Shown: positions 46,527 to 58,035 of the stretch, piece by piece
How the letters are laid out: the number at the start of each line of letters is the position of its first letter
Position numbering within the stretch: the first letter of the stretch is position 1
NCBI GenBank assembly: GCA_037367405.1
Contig: JAZKJV010009616.1
Location: 248,001 to 312,000, forward strand
DNA from: Ottelia alismoides
Taxonomy: Eukaryota > Streptophyta > Magnoliopsida > Alismatales > Hydrocharitaceae
Direction of reading: 5' to 3'
Length of the DNA: 64,000 bases
Notes under the pieces: model-generated
Seen by the model: the letters and a program-made list of their open reading frames with translations, nothing else
Databases searched by the model: none
What the model was told of the DNA's origin: nothing
Made by a program: the position numbers and the translations under genes

Positions 46527-49500
46527 TGTTGAGCTACCTAAGGACTAGGGTTAAGTATCAAAGTAAAATAAAGGTCGTTGCGAGCCCAATCAATCGGTCG
46601 ACTCAATCGAGAAAATAAATCCATTCAATAAAATCAAGAACTCAAATGTAAGCGGTCTACTATTTTTATTTACATGGTATAGCTATCAGGGTCGAAGACA
46701 AGGAGCATGAAAAAGATCGTAGTCAAATTTCAAAATAAAATATTTTTTAGTGGTTTTTAATTTTTAGATTTTTAATTTTTAATAAGAAAACAAACAAGCA
46801 AAAAATAAAGCAACATATACAACACTCTTTTTTATTTTTCTAAAAACCAAAAAATACTGAGAAAATAAAACTAAAAGTATTTTTGGGTTTAATTTTTAAT
46901 AAGAAAACAAACAAGCAAAAAATAAAGCAACATTTACAACACTCTTTTTGATTTTTCTAAAAACCAAAAAATACTCAGAAAATAAAACTAAAAGTATTTT
47001 TGGGTTTTCTAGGGTTTAAAGTGTTTTTGATAATTTTTCTAGGTTTTTCAAATGTTTTTGTGTTTTTATAAAATACAAACAATGTTCAGAAGACAAAACA
47101 GTGCACAACTAGGACCAAATTACAAATTAAAAAATTTAAAATGCCCTACGATCCTGGATGCCATATTTATGATAAACTATAAATGAAAACCTACAAACAG
47201 AAACAAAAACACAATTTTTGGATTTTTCTTTGATTTTACATGGTTTTTATAAGTTTTTTGTTATTGTGTGATTTTTAGGCTTTTTGTAATGAATTTTCAA
47301 AAAAAATAAAACTAAAATTAAAACATAATAAAAGGCAAACATGAATTTTTATAGAATTTTAAAAACATTTTTCACATTTTTATAATTTTTCTAACTTAGA
47401 TAGGACATTTTTATGGTTTTTGAATTTCTAAAATTAGAAAATGCAAGAAAATTAATCCACAAAAATCACAATAAAAACTACACATTAGCAAGAGCTAATA
47501 GTAATTTTTAGGCAATTAATAAAATTTAATATTTATTAAATACAATAAAAGGCAAGAAATTAATCACAGTTTATATGGACCAAATCGCAAATAATTTAAG
47601 CTTGCAGACCAAATGGATAACACACAATAAAAGCCTAGGGTCAAATCTACAAAAAGCCCTGCCAATTTACGTACATGCTTAATATTCCACGCACAGGGTT
47701 ATAGATGCAAATATAAAAAATTCAACCTTCAACTCATAACAACATAAAAGTCCAAGGCAGAACATGCGAATATCCCAAAGAACACTTGAGATCACATGCG
47801 CTTCGGACTCGGAGGAACTAAAGTGCAAATATGAAAAACTGCGAGGTCCAAACTGTAAGTGTTCTTAACTACAACTTGTATTTAATGGGCTAAAGCAAAA
47901 TAGCAAAACATGTAGGGTTGAAAGTGAAATATACCCGAAGGGGCACGTGGCGCGTGCTGGGGCCGGCGGTAACGTACGGCTCTGATCATCCACTTCATCG
48001 TATCTGACGGACCAGAATTTGTCGCGGACGTGCGTGTCAGATGCGTTAGATGCTCAGATCTAACGGCCCAAAAGCTATGCGGTCGGGCAACTACGATGTA
48101 ATCTGGAAAAGGGGGAGCTCATCCAACAGCGGAAGGAGGGTCTGCAAGAACAAGGCCTCGTCGAACTTCAACCGAGCATCAGAGGAGGTCCGACGCTCCG
48201 ATGAAGGGTCGGAGAAGTCCAGTAGGCTCATGGAAGTGGTGCGTGTCCGGTGGTGGGCTCTAATGAAGGCGACGACGGTCAGATGAGCATGAAGGTGAAG
48301 GCTCTCCTAGAGCTGCTCCACCTGAGCAGCTGGGGGTTCAAAAGAAGCTCTAGGTACGTGCTAGTACCTGCAAAGGGTCCTATGCTCGAAGACGAGGCTC
48401 CGACAGGGGTTTTTTAAGCAAAACAACATGGAAAGTGGGGTGGTATGCGAGTCGACCTCCGGCGGAGATGAAGGAAGGAGATCTGGGTCCTAATCTCGCT
48501 ATGATGGGCAAGCCTCGGGATGATTAGAGTGCGGAGGAATGTGTGGGGCGAGTCAAGGTGTCGATCGATGCATGTAGAAGTGAGTAGCGGGGCTCCGGGC
48601 AGTTGGTCAGAGCAAGGGAAATATCGACGACGATGAAATGGATAGATTGATTGAATGCGGAAAGAAGGGACATAAGAAAAATAATTGAAGGTTCAGATGA
48701 ACTCCTAAGATCCAAGAGAAGGTGGTCGACAGGGTCTTGGCCTCGACCAAGCTGCGGCTGGCTAGGAGGTTTCACGCAGCGGAGCTCCAGCCACGTCATG
48801 AGCTACAAGCCTCTAGGCATCTCCGGATGGTTCTAAGCCTCTCCTCCAACAACTATCACTTCGGTGAAGGTGGCTAAGGGTCTGTGGTGGCGCGAGGGAC
48901 AAGCTGGAGAGTAGTGGAGGCCGGAGGAGATGTTATATAGGCTTCTTGAGGATCCCAAAATATCGGAGCATAACGTAGAATTCTAGGTAGATCCGGCTGT
49001 ACCTAGGGATCCACGAGGATCATGGAAGTCGGGGTTGCAATCGGGTGCAAGAATCAAGTCAAGAGTTGGTCGGGTTCAGGCGCAAGAAATCAAAGAAAAG
49101 GCTTCGGCAAGAGGTGAGTGACCCGACATGGCCTGGAAGAGACTGTTGATCGAGGTCAAAAGTCTGAGGTGGACCAATGAGAAAACATGATTTTCAAAAA
49201 TAAAAGAAAATTCAATTAAAAATAGTAAATGAATTTTAAAATAAAAAGTATATACAATAAAAAATGTTTATTATTTTGTAAACTATTTTTCTATGATTTT
49301 TAATTATTTTTATGAAAATAGAAATAAGATATATACAATATATAGTACTATATACATGCATAATATACCTATGCATTATGTACAAGTATTTTTGTTTTAT
49401 TATTTTTAGAAAAATTCTTTATATTTTACATTTTATTTATTTACATAATAATTTAAGGGATACAAAAAGTTTTTATTTTATTTTTATTTATTAATTAGAG

Positions 49501-49970
49501 GTGTAAAATAAATAGATGTTGTGATATATACATGTGTATTTTGTACAAGGGTTTAATGATTTCATTTTCATTTTCATTTTATTTTTATAATTTTATTTTA
49601 TTTTTACATTACTTTTAGGGTTATATACAAGACTCTAAAAATAATTTATTTTGTCAAAAATATTATATACAAGTATAGGTGATATGTTCAATACATAGTG
49701 AACCCTTATCTCTCTTACTTATTTTCTTTTGCGATCAGGTCAAGACTTGACATTCTCTTGGGGTTTGGATCGCTCTGTATTTATTCTAAATACCTCCTTC
49801 TTTTTCTTTTTCTTTTATTCTTTTTTTTGCAAAATAAATGCTAAATATGAGATATTAACAAAGGGCTTGTAAAATGCTAAGATATTGTATTTACAAGTAT
49901 TTATAGGTGGTTTTTGCCAAAAAGAAGAGCTAAAATAAAAGAATAAAGAATGAAAATCGTATATTCATCA
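46527..49970 (-). mobile_element. Solo LTR of the TGATGAAT gypsy family, copy B
   Basis: 3,444 bp on the minus strand, from TGATGAATATACG at 49970 down to …GTAGCTCAACA at 46527. A perfect target duplication GAAAT is at 46522-46526 and 49971-49975, and copia RT resumes directly after it. The CTTCGACCCTG motif lies near 46688-46703 on the minus strand. A GC-rich centre is at 47940-49160, with a minus-strand TATA-like CTATATAAC near 48935. A 117-bp tandem duplication lies at 46774-47006. Open frames in the GC-rich part (48050-48286 and others) are not conserved. Confidence 0.92.
46774..47006. repeat. 117-bp tandem duplication in LTR copy B
   Basis: 46774-46890 and 46891-47006 are adjacent and about 97% identical by eye; only about four bases differ. 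Each holds 'aataagaaaacaaacaagc'. Confidence 0.93.
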
Positions 49971-49975
49971 GAAAT

Positions 49976-50760
49976 GCAGAAGAACTTGTATAAATTGAAA
50001 GAAATCAGGTATGAGAACTTTTACCCAGATGCCGAGACTACACAGCTATAGGAACGAAGCCAATTTTCAAGAATAAGTTGGACAAGTCTATGAATGCTAT
50101 CAGAAACAAGGTAAGGCTTGTTGCACATGGATATAAACAACAATAAGGCATCAATTTTGATGAAACCTATGCACTTGTTGCAAGGACTGGGTCAATTAGA
50201 ATGTTAATAGCATGTGCCTGCTTTAAGGGATTCAAGCTTTTAATGGATGTAAGGAGTCCCTTTTTTGAGTTACTTCATTAAAAAAGAAGTCTATGTTAAG
50301 CAACCCCTGACTTTAAAGACTCCTCTAAATCAGATCATACCATAAGCTTATGAAAGCTATATACAAACTCAAGCAAGCTCCAAGAGCATATTATGGCAGA
50401 CTTAGAAACTTCCTACTCACGAAGTTTTAAAGTACATAAAGTAGATTGTACTTTTTTATTAAGAGTGTTTTATCTGATCTTTTAATTGTACCAATTTTGG
50501 TTGTATATATTGTGTTTCTACTGATGCATCTCTATGCAAGGAATTCTCTACGAATATGCATGAGCAGTTTGAGATTAGCAAGATGGTGGAGATGTAGTTC
50601 TTCCTAAGACTACATATCACTCAAACCGAACATGGTACTTTATTTTCCTAACAAAAGTACAGTAAGGAGATTTTCAAGAAGTTTGAGATGAATAAGTGCC
50701 CTGAGAAGTCGACCCCAATTTTTCCCTCCTCGCATGTTGATCTTGATGAGTCACGAAAGC
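49976..50760 (+). pseudogene. Copia-2B reverse transcriptase
   Basis: In shifting frames: the RT start (Q-K/E-EL… GTKxIFKNKLDKS near 50050-50090, R-x-KVRLVAHGY-x-Q near 50105-50140, INFDETYALVAR at 50150-50190, SIRMLIACACFKG at 50195-50230), the mid RT (LMDVRSPFFEL near 50235), and near 50585-50700 the E-x-FLRLHITQTEHG…KYSKEIFKKFEMNKCPEKSTPI block that ends the RT. The catalytic DD region is decayed. The homologous frame of Copia-2A stops at INFDET because element E is inserted there. Confidence 0.82.
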
Positions 50761-51484
50761 CTACAGGACATATATATATCCTCTACAACCCTCCAACTAT
50801 GGCCACCTTCATGATCGGAGCTATGATCCTAGACCCTCCAACACCGACAGTAGCCTCGAGCCTTTTCTCTAAACCATTGATCAAGCCTTCAAGGCTTGAG
50901 TACCAATGTAGCCCTTGTAGCTACATCGGTGGCACCTCCATCAATCAACCCCATCTTTTAGCTATATCACCAGAACTTGTCCCATTTTGCACCTTCATCA
51001 CTAGAGATATGTTATCAAAGATCCTTTCACTACCGCTTGACACAATAACAATATCTTTCCACCTCCATCGTGTGTTTTTGCCAGAGCTTAACCTTTCTCG
51101 TGCCACCAAGTTACTCCAAAAGACAAGGAAGAGGAGGGGATAAACCTACAATCGAGCATCTACTGTCAGTCGTCACTAATCGCTTCTCCCCTCTCATAAT
51201 CACCATTAGATCTAGAGAGTACAACCACCATCAGATCACTTAGGGAATCCACATCACGACAATTCAATCAAACATATACCCCTTCTGTCTGATCCATCTA
51301 TATAAGTTGCTCCTCATGCAGCCACCCATGCCCACCCTCTTTGCCTTTGGATTAAGAGAAGGTGGTTGATTCTGCACCATTCGATCAGGCAAAGAACTCA
51401 TACGCCCAGTCTCACATATTAGGGTCTTGACGAAATGCTTTGGATGAGGTGTCTAACATCCAGTCTTGGAGAGCATGTGGTTTC
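50761..51484. other. Unassigned sequence between Copia-2B and LTR copy G
   Basis: About 720 bp. The frame 50688-51143 (151 codons) starts in copia RT and runs on into this sequence, so it is a chance fusion. The rest has balanced composition, many 'cc(a/t)cc' runs and the inverted pair 'gccttcaaggc'. It somewhat resembles the GC-rich centre of a gypsy LTR, but I cannot align it to any copy. No gene is supported. Confidence 0.5.
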
Positions 51485-52692
51485 TGACAAATCGGATCCA
51501 TCAATCTTTATATCGGTGCCTCACTCATCTCCAGACATTCAACTCAAGCGAAATATTCAACAATTAATCCACAATATTTATTACATAATAAATGTAAGCA
51601 AGCTAAAACTTATTATACCCTACAAAGAATGTGTATAGAATGCAAGCAGTAGGGGTCGAACCACAGAGGACCATGGAGTAGAGCAACAAAAATGAGTAGA
51701 CAACTTAGAATTTTTAAGGGGATTTTTGGTTTGAATGTTTTATGTATTTCTAGTTATATGTATTTTTTATGTTTTAAAATTTTCACTTTATATTTTCTTT
51801 TTATATTATTCCAATTTTTTTGAATTTCCTCTTATTTTTAAGGAGTAATATAAGGGTAGATATATCTATATAGTAATAGTAATAGGTGGAATACTATAAT
51901 ATACATACTAAATATATAAACATACAAACAAGAATAATTATTTTTATTTTTTCTAAGGATTCTTAATTATTTATAGGTATTTTTAATTAATAATAATACT
52001 AATAATTATATAAGTAATATATAGTGTAAATAGTATGTATAGTGTTTTCTAATTATAAATATAGTTATATACTCAAGATTTATAAAACAAAGTGGTTTGT
52101 GTTTTTCTAATTTTGCTCTATTTTTGGTAATTTTTGGATAATTTTGAGAATTTTTATTTATTTTTAAATTAGGAAAATACTCAAAATAAACAAAATAGTA
52201 AATCAGGGATTTGAAATGGACTTAATAAATATTTATTTAATCAGATTAAGCCAAATTTTAAATTTCCTTAATAGAAGTGAGAACCCGAAGAAAATTCAGA
52301 AATCTAAAACACATTTTTGTGATTTTCTATTAATTTTTAGAATTTTTATAGTTTTTTGTATTTTTATTTTTAGAATTTTTTGATAATATTTTGCAAAAAT
52401 AAAAGACTAGAAAATCAAATATACTGAAATAAACATATAAGAATTTTTGAAAATTTTAAAACATCTTTATATTTTTATGGATTTTAAATTCTAAACTGGA
52501 GAAAATGCAGTATTTTGTATTTTTATAAGTAAAAAACTAATTTTTATAAATGGGAAACTAATTTTTGAATATGCAGTATTTTGTATTTTTATAAATAGAA
52601 AAATATATATGCTATATTATGGTTCCAGGCACGTAAGATAATTTTCCTATAATTTTTAGATGCAAAATATTATTTTTAATAATTACAATACA

Positions 52693-54509
52693 ACAACAAC
52701 AAAGACTTTTCCTACAATTAAGTAGGTTAGCTACATGGATTCTTCGCCTCCATTCAGATCTATCTTGGGTCAATCTCGGGCTTATATCCAAAAAATTAAG
52801 ATCCCTTCGTATAGTCTCTTTCCAATACTTCTTGGGCCGTCCTCGCCCTCTCTTAGCTAGCTCAACATCCCAACACTCGCATCTAACTGGTAAATCAGTT
52901 GATCTTCTTTGCAAATGACCAAACCATCTTAAGCGGTTTTCTCGCATCTTATCCGCGATCGGAGCTACACCAACTTTCTTTCTGATTGTATCATTCTGAA
53001 TCCGATCCTTACGTGTGTGTCCACACATCCACCTTAGCATTTTCATTTCTGCTACGACCATTCTCTGCACATGTCTATGGCTCACAGGCCAACATTCATA
53101 TCCATATAGCATAGCAGGTCTCATGGCTGCTTTGTAAAATTTTCCTTTAATATTTAAAGGAATTTTCTTATCATAGAGAACAATAGAGGCTCCTCTCCAC
53201 TTTAGTCAGCCTGCATTTATTCTATTAGTAATATCTCCATCAATTTCCTCATCTTGATGCAAAATAGATCCCAGATATCTAAAAGATTCTCTCTTCCCAA
53301 TGTTATTGTCACCCTTTACCTCAATTCCTTCACAACTGCTTCCATCAAAGGTGCACTCCGTATAATCTGTCTAAGCCCTACTTATATGAAATCTTTTAGT
53401 CTCCAATGCATGTCTCTAGACCTTAAGCTTTTCATTTACTCCATCTCTAGTCTCATCAATCAACACAATATCATCAACAAATAACATACACCAAGGCAAC
53501 TCATCCTGAATGTGACTTGTCAACTTGTCCATGATCAAAGTAAAAAGAAATGGACTCAAAGTTGAACCTTGATGTAAACCAATGTTGATGTCAAAATAGT
53601 CTGTCTTCCCAAACATGATCCTTACATAAGATAAAGCTCTATCATACATGTCCTTTATGAGGTTAATGTATAGGACATGTACTTGTCTCTTCTCCAAAAG
53701 TCTTCACAATATCTCTCGTTGGACAGAATCATAAGCCTTCTCCAAATCAATAAAGATCATATGAAGGTTCTTCCTTTTAGCTTTATCAATCTCCATTATT
53801 CTCCTTAGCAAATGGATGGCTTCAATAGTTGAGCGACCTGACATGAATCTGAGTTGGTTTTCTTTTACGCTGGAAACTTGCCTCAGCCTTCGTTCGATCA
53901 CATGTTCCCAAATTTTCATAATGTGACTCATCGGCTTGATACCTCTGTAATTTGAACAAATTTGAATGTCTCCTTTATTCTTATAAAGAGGCACCACGAT
54001 ACTCCTCCTCCAATCTTCATGCATTTTCTTGCTTTGCTAAATAACATTGAATAGATTCATAAGCCAAGTCAAACCACGCTCACTAAAACTCTCCATACTT
54101 CTACAGGTATGTCATCCGGTCATACACCTTTCCCAGGTCTCAAAACCTTGAAAGCCTCCTCTACTACCTTTCTTTGTATTTGTCTATAGCTTGCACAGTT
54201 CAAGTAACTTTCACTACTAGCTAGTTCACCCAAAGTGTTCTCTCTATTTCCTTCCCCAATGAAAAGTTTATGAAAGTACTGCTCCCATCTAGTCTCTATG
54301 TTCTTCAGAGTAACAAACATGTGACCTTCCTCTTCTTTAATGCATCTCACTTGAGAAAGGTCTTTGGTCTTTCCTTTTCTTGATTTGGCCAACCTGAATA
54401 TATCCTTATGGCCCTCCTTAGAGTCGAGATTTCTATAAAAAAACATCATAAGCTTTTGACTTAGATTCGCTTACAACCTTCTTTGCTTCCTTCTTCTCTA
54501 TTTTGTAGC
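52693..54509 (-). mobile_element. RTE-type LINE, copy 3 (5'-truncated)
   Basis: 1.8 kb on the minus strand with a short (TTG)n tail at 52693-52702. It begins in the linker between endonuclease and RT. The target duplication ATTACAATACA is at 52682-52692 and 54510-54520. Same family as copies 1 and 2. Confidence 0.92.
52700..54449 (-). pseudogene. Reverse transcriptase part of LINE copy 3
   Basis: Minus-strand pieces: 54120-54449 (linker and RT start), 53704-54024 ([14 protein letters not shown]), 53416-53697 ([20 protein letters not shown] and CMLFVDDIVLID), and 52612-53124 ([12 protein letters not shown] and RGRPKKYWKE). Frameshifts separate all four. The catalytic motif is FVDD where the other copies have FADD; both aspartates are kept. 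Confidence 0.9.
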
Positions 54510-55026
54510 ATTACAATACATCAACCAAATTAGATATGCAATATTGGAATCTAAATGCAACTTCTTTAAGTTTCCAAGCATTTAATAATATATTAAACAA
54601 GTCTAGCGGCATACATGAAGTTTATCCATAATTTAAAACATTATCCGCACTGATAGGGGTATAAATGCGAATATCTAGAACCCTAGGACCCAAAATGCAA
54701 ATTTACCAAAAAATATTACACTAATATTCAAATTTATGGACTAAAGATAAATACATAAACCCACATGGGTATATGTATAAAAGAAGCTCAAGTGAGGTGA
54801 CATGGATTGGACCTAATTATAATTAATAGAAAGCTTGGGGTTTAGAGTATAAATATTACAAAAATATTTGAAAAAAAAATGAAATTTTATGGACCAAAAA
54901 GAAAATACGACAATAGAGGGGAAATATTGCAAAATACTCCTAAAAAGCACTAATGGACGACAGATGGGGTGCCACTTATCCACGTGACACTCAGTTGATG
55001 GTGGATTCCCCTTCTACGATGGAGGG

Positions 55027-58020
55027 TGATGATCGTCAAATTTGCCTCTTTAATAATCAAAGAATGTTGTAGTATAGGAGGCAAATTTGGTTCGTCAAAA
55101 ACCACAATCTTTGAATGTTGTGGATTATTTTTACTTGGCAAGTCTAGCAAGGTCAAACACAGGGACACGGGCTACCCTATCTATTTATCGAATTTCAATC
55201 AATTAAGAGCATGTGTGAATTATTTCTCAATTACAGGTCTCCATGTAGAAATGCAGGATGCATTACGGTCTTCATGCAGATTACAATGCAATAAAGTGAT
55301 GCATGCATTTTTTAGTCGATTTTCATGTAATTATAAGATGATGCATGAAAAAAATGAATGATGAAATGCAAGGCTTATGTATGCAAATGATTATTGCAAA
55401 TATACCCTAGAAAGATAACTAAATTGAGCAATAGACTATGAATTGAAATCAGAGTCATTTTGAGCACAGAAATATGAGCAATCATATATTCAGGGCGCTC
55501 ATATATAGAGCAATAATATCATTTAACATTAAAATTCATCATATTCAAAATCGTGTCAGATGAGAAGATTAAATATGCCATGAGGTAGAGAATGAAAAAA
55601 GGAATAAAACGACACTAAAATCATGCAAATCGGATCTACGATGCTCAAGTTATGAAGAAAACAATACAGGGGCATAAATGTAATAAAAATGCAAGAAATA
55701 AATGGATAAATAATTACAAATAGGTCCTTGAAAGGACCTATTTGCAATTAGCAAAAATCGCTGGGGCCCTTCATTATTTTTCCATTTAGCATGGTGGCCA
55801 TTTTGCAAATCTCAGAAACCGGTCGGGTATAGATGTAAATTGTCTTGGCGCGTACGCGAGGCACATGCGCCTGGACTCCTTGCAATTCTAGAAAATACCT
55901 GGGGTGTCCCTACAATTTACCCAAGCACCTCACGTGCAGGGCACATGAGGGCTAGGTTCAGTGGACAAGGCATGCTTGGGAACACGTGTCATGCTCCGGT
56001 GGCTCGTCGAGAGGCTCTGCGACTCCGAACCTGTCGGTTCTGCATTAGGCTCGGTATGGACATGTGTAGACATCTGGACTGTCCGAACAAAACAATCAGA
56101 CGGTAGTTGTATCATCATGCTCCTCCGCTGGCCACCGGAGAAAGCGGGGCTCTAGCAACCTGCTGGTAGCTCCTCCGCGCTCCGGAATCGTCTGGAGGTC
56201 GAGGAAGCTCGCTGGAGTACTAGCGGAGATCCTGGAGTAACGAGGCTTTGGGGATGGTCGAAGGTGAAGGTCGACGAAGCTTCGCCAAAGGAGAATCGCC
56301 CGAAGGACTCCGGTGCAAACTCCGACCAATCAAGATCCTGTAGAGTTAGTTTATAGCCACAGCGTGCGACTGTGCAAGGTAAGTGAAGCGAGGTTTCGTG
56401 CAGGCGGAGGGAGATGGAAGACCTGGTCTTCGACTCCGGCAGATCAGAGGGAAGCTGGGGCGGGGTGGTCGGGCTATGGAGAAGGAAGGAGGGTGAGCAG
56501 AGTAGTAGGCGATGGTGTTGGTGGTAGGGTGGAGGTCGTGAGGTGGTCAAGTGAGGGTGGCAGCAAGTGAGGAGGTCGGGAAAATTAAAGGAAATATAGA
56601 AGAAACAAATAAAAGGTTTCCTGGCCGGAGCCAGCCGATCAGCAGAGGAAGTGGCTTGTGCTGAGGCTCATATGTGCCTCGGGTCATCACTCAGACTCGG
56701 GCAGCCGCTCCGAGGAGCTCAGCTACTACCGGAGAGGCGGAGCTAGCATGGTGGGGCGGAGGCTTTTATAGGCGGAGGTATTCCGGTTGTTTCAAGGGTT
56801 GCGGGGGATGTTTGAATGAGGAGAGAAGGCATGGGAGTAATGGAGATAGAACGAGCGGTGGCACATGAGGATGGACGAAGAAAAATCTACATGGGACAGC
56901 CGTTAGGAGAGGGAGAGCGTGGTTGAGGTGCCTTCCAAAATAGGAAGGGGGCGAAGGGGTTACGATGGGTAATGGTCGGGCTGGAGGAGGACGATGAGCA
57001 GGAGCCATTGGATCTTTCGATCCAACGGTTCGGATGAAAGCACTTTATGTGTGGTGGAGATCTGATCAGGGATATGATCGTATGGTTATGATCATGGCAG
57101 GGGTGAATGGTTCAGATGGAACTTAGGGTCTCATCTAACGGCGGAAGAAGTGTGAGTGACCTGGAAAGCGCGGAGCCGCTAGATGGAATGTCATCTGACG
57201 GAGGAGGTGTGGGCGATGGCAGGCGGTTGGGATTTGATCTTATGATCAAATCGGATGGCTGGGAGTGGAAGCTCGAAGGACTGTTGAGATGGAAGGCGAG
57301 GCTCGATCCAAGGGTGATGGAGGTGAGGCATCGTGGCACAAGAGGAGACGTAGGATGGAATGAAGATCTTGTGGCTGAGGATGAGGCATGAAGGTGCGGT
57401 TGTGATCGCATGCAAAGGAGGATCGGGCGGCTGAGGGATGAAGCGGAAATCAACGGTAAAGATGGAGGCGGGAATGAGAAGATCCAACGGCCCAGGAGGG
57501 AGCCGGGTGGCGGAAGGAGAAGGCAGCCACGTGGGCGGCGCAGAGGGCGCCACGTGGCTGCACCAGAAAATTCAAAAATATTAAAATAAAGAAAAATAGG
57601 AAAGAAATAGTTAGAGGAAGAATTAGGAAAAAGTCAAAATATGAAAGTTGTAGATCTCGATGAGATCTACGTTTCATATTGGACGAAAAGACAAAAGAGG
57701 TCATTTGGACAAAAAGCATTTTGGGGTTTTTTTAAGGGGTTAAAAGCACAGATTTTTGGGTTTTGAGTTATTTTTTTGCAATTTTTTTGTTCTTTTAAGG
57801 GTTAGGAAATTATAGACAATTGTTTAACCTAATTTTTAGGGGTTTTTGATGAGAAAATAATTACAAAGCAAATAATATTAATTAAATACAATTAATTATA
57901 GGTTAAGTATGTACAATTTAATACAATATAATAATGAGGATTTATTAGTAGATTTTATTGGATTAATTAAGCCAGGAATTTAATTAGTGGTTTTTAGTAT
58001 GATGAATACGAGATTCATCA
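55027..58020 (-). repeat. 3' LTR of element F
   Basis: 2,994 bp. The minus strand starts TGATGAAT-CTCGT-ATTCATCA, a perfect 8-bp inverted repeat, and ends CGATCATCA. A palindrome GTAGATCTC-N3-GAGATCTAC is at 57650-57670. A TATA-like CCTATAAAAGCC lies at 56763-56773 on the minus strand. GTGTCCCTGTGTTTGACC lies at 55151-55168 on the minus strand. The GC-rich centre (55840-57560) contains overlapping open frames on both strands (for example 56152-56550 and 57191-57553) with no family; they look like composition effects. Confidence 0.9.
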
Positions 58021-58035
58021 TACCCCTATACTTAA
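58021..58035 (-). other. Likely polypurine tract of element F
   Basis: The minus strand reads TTTAAGTATAGGGGTA immediately before the 3' LTR. The same core recurs inside the element (59763-59775, 59863-59881, 59934-59952). Confidence 0.65.

Larger units (their letters stand above)
46103..50760 (+). mobile_element. Copia-2B fragment (integrase end to RT)
   Basis: A second copy of the Copia-2 family, lacking LTRs. It begins in the integrase C-terminal region ([19 protein letters not shown], 46112-46165), the same stretch that Copia-2A carries at 32980-33060. It is interrupted by a solo gypsy LTR (46527-49970) and resumes in RT. It is lost at about 50760. Both ends are joined to unrelated sequence without duplications. 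Confidence 0.82.
51485..55026 (-). mobile_element. TGATGAAT-family gypsy LTR, copy G (truncated)
   Basis: Minus-strand LTR read from its 3' end (TGACAAATCGG at 51485), through GGTCCTCTGTGGTTCGACC on the minus strand at 51653-51671, the AT-rich part (51700-52690 and 54510-54930) and into the start of the GC-rich part. It is cut at 55026 by element F. A LINE is inserted at 52693-54509. The remainder, with the TGATGAAT end, would lie beyond F, outside the window. No primer site adjoins its 3' end, so it was a solo or a 3' LTR. Confidence 0.72.

Noticed and set aside
46774..47006. A CRISPR-like or satellite array
   Set aside because: Only two adjacent units with no spacers; a simple tandem duplication.
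50688..51143. A 151-codon gene
   Set aside because: Its first part is copia RT and the frame simply runs on into unrelated DNA.
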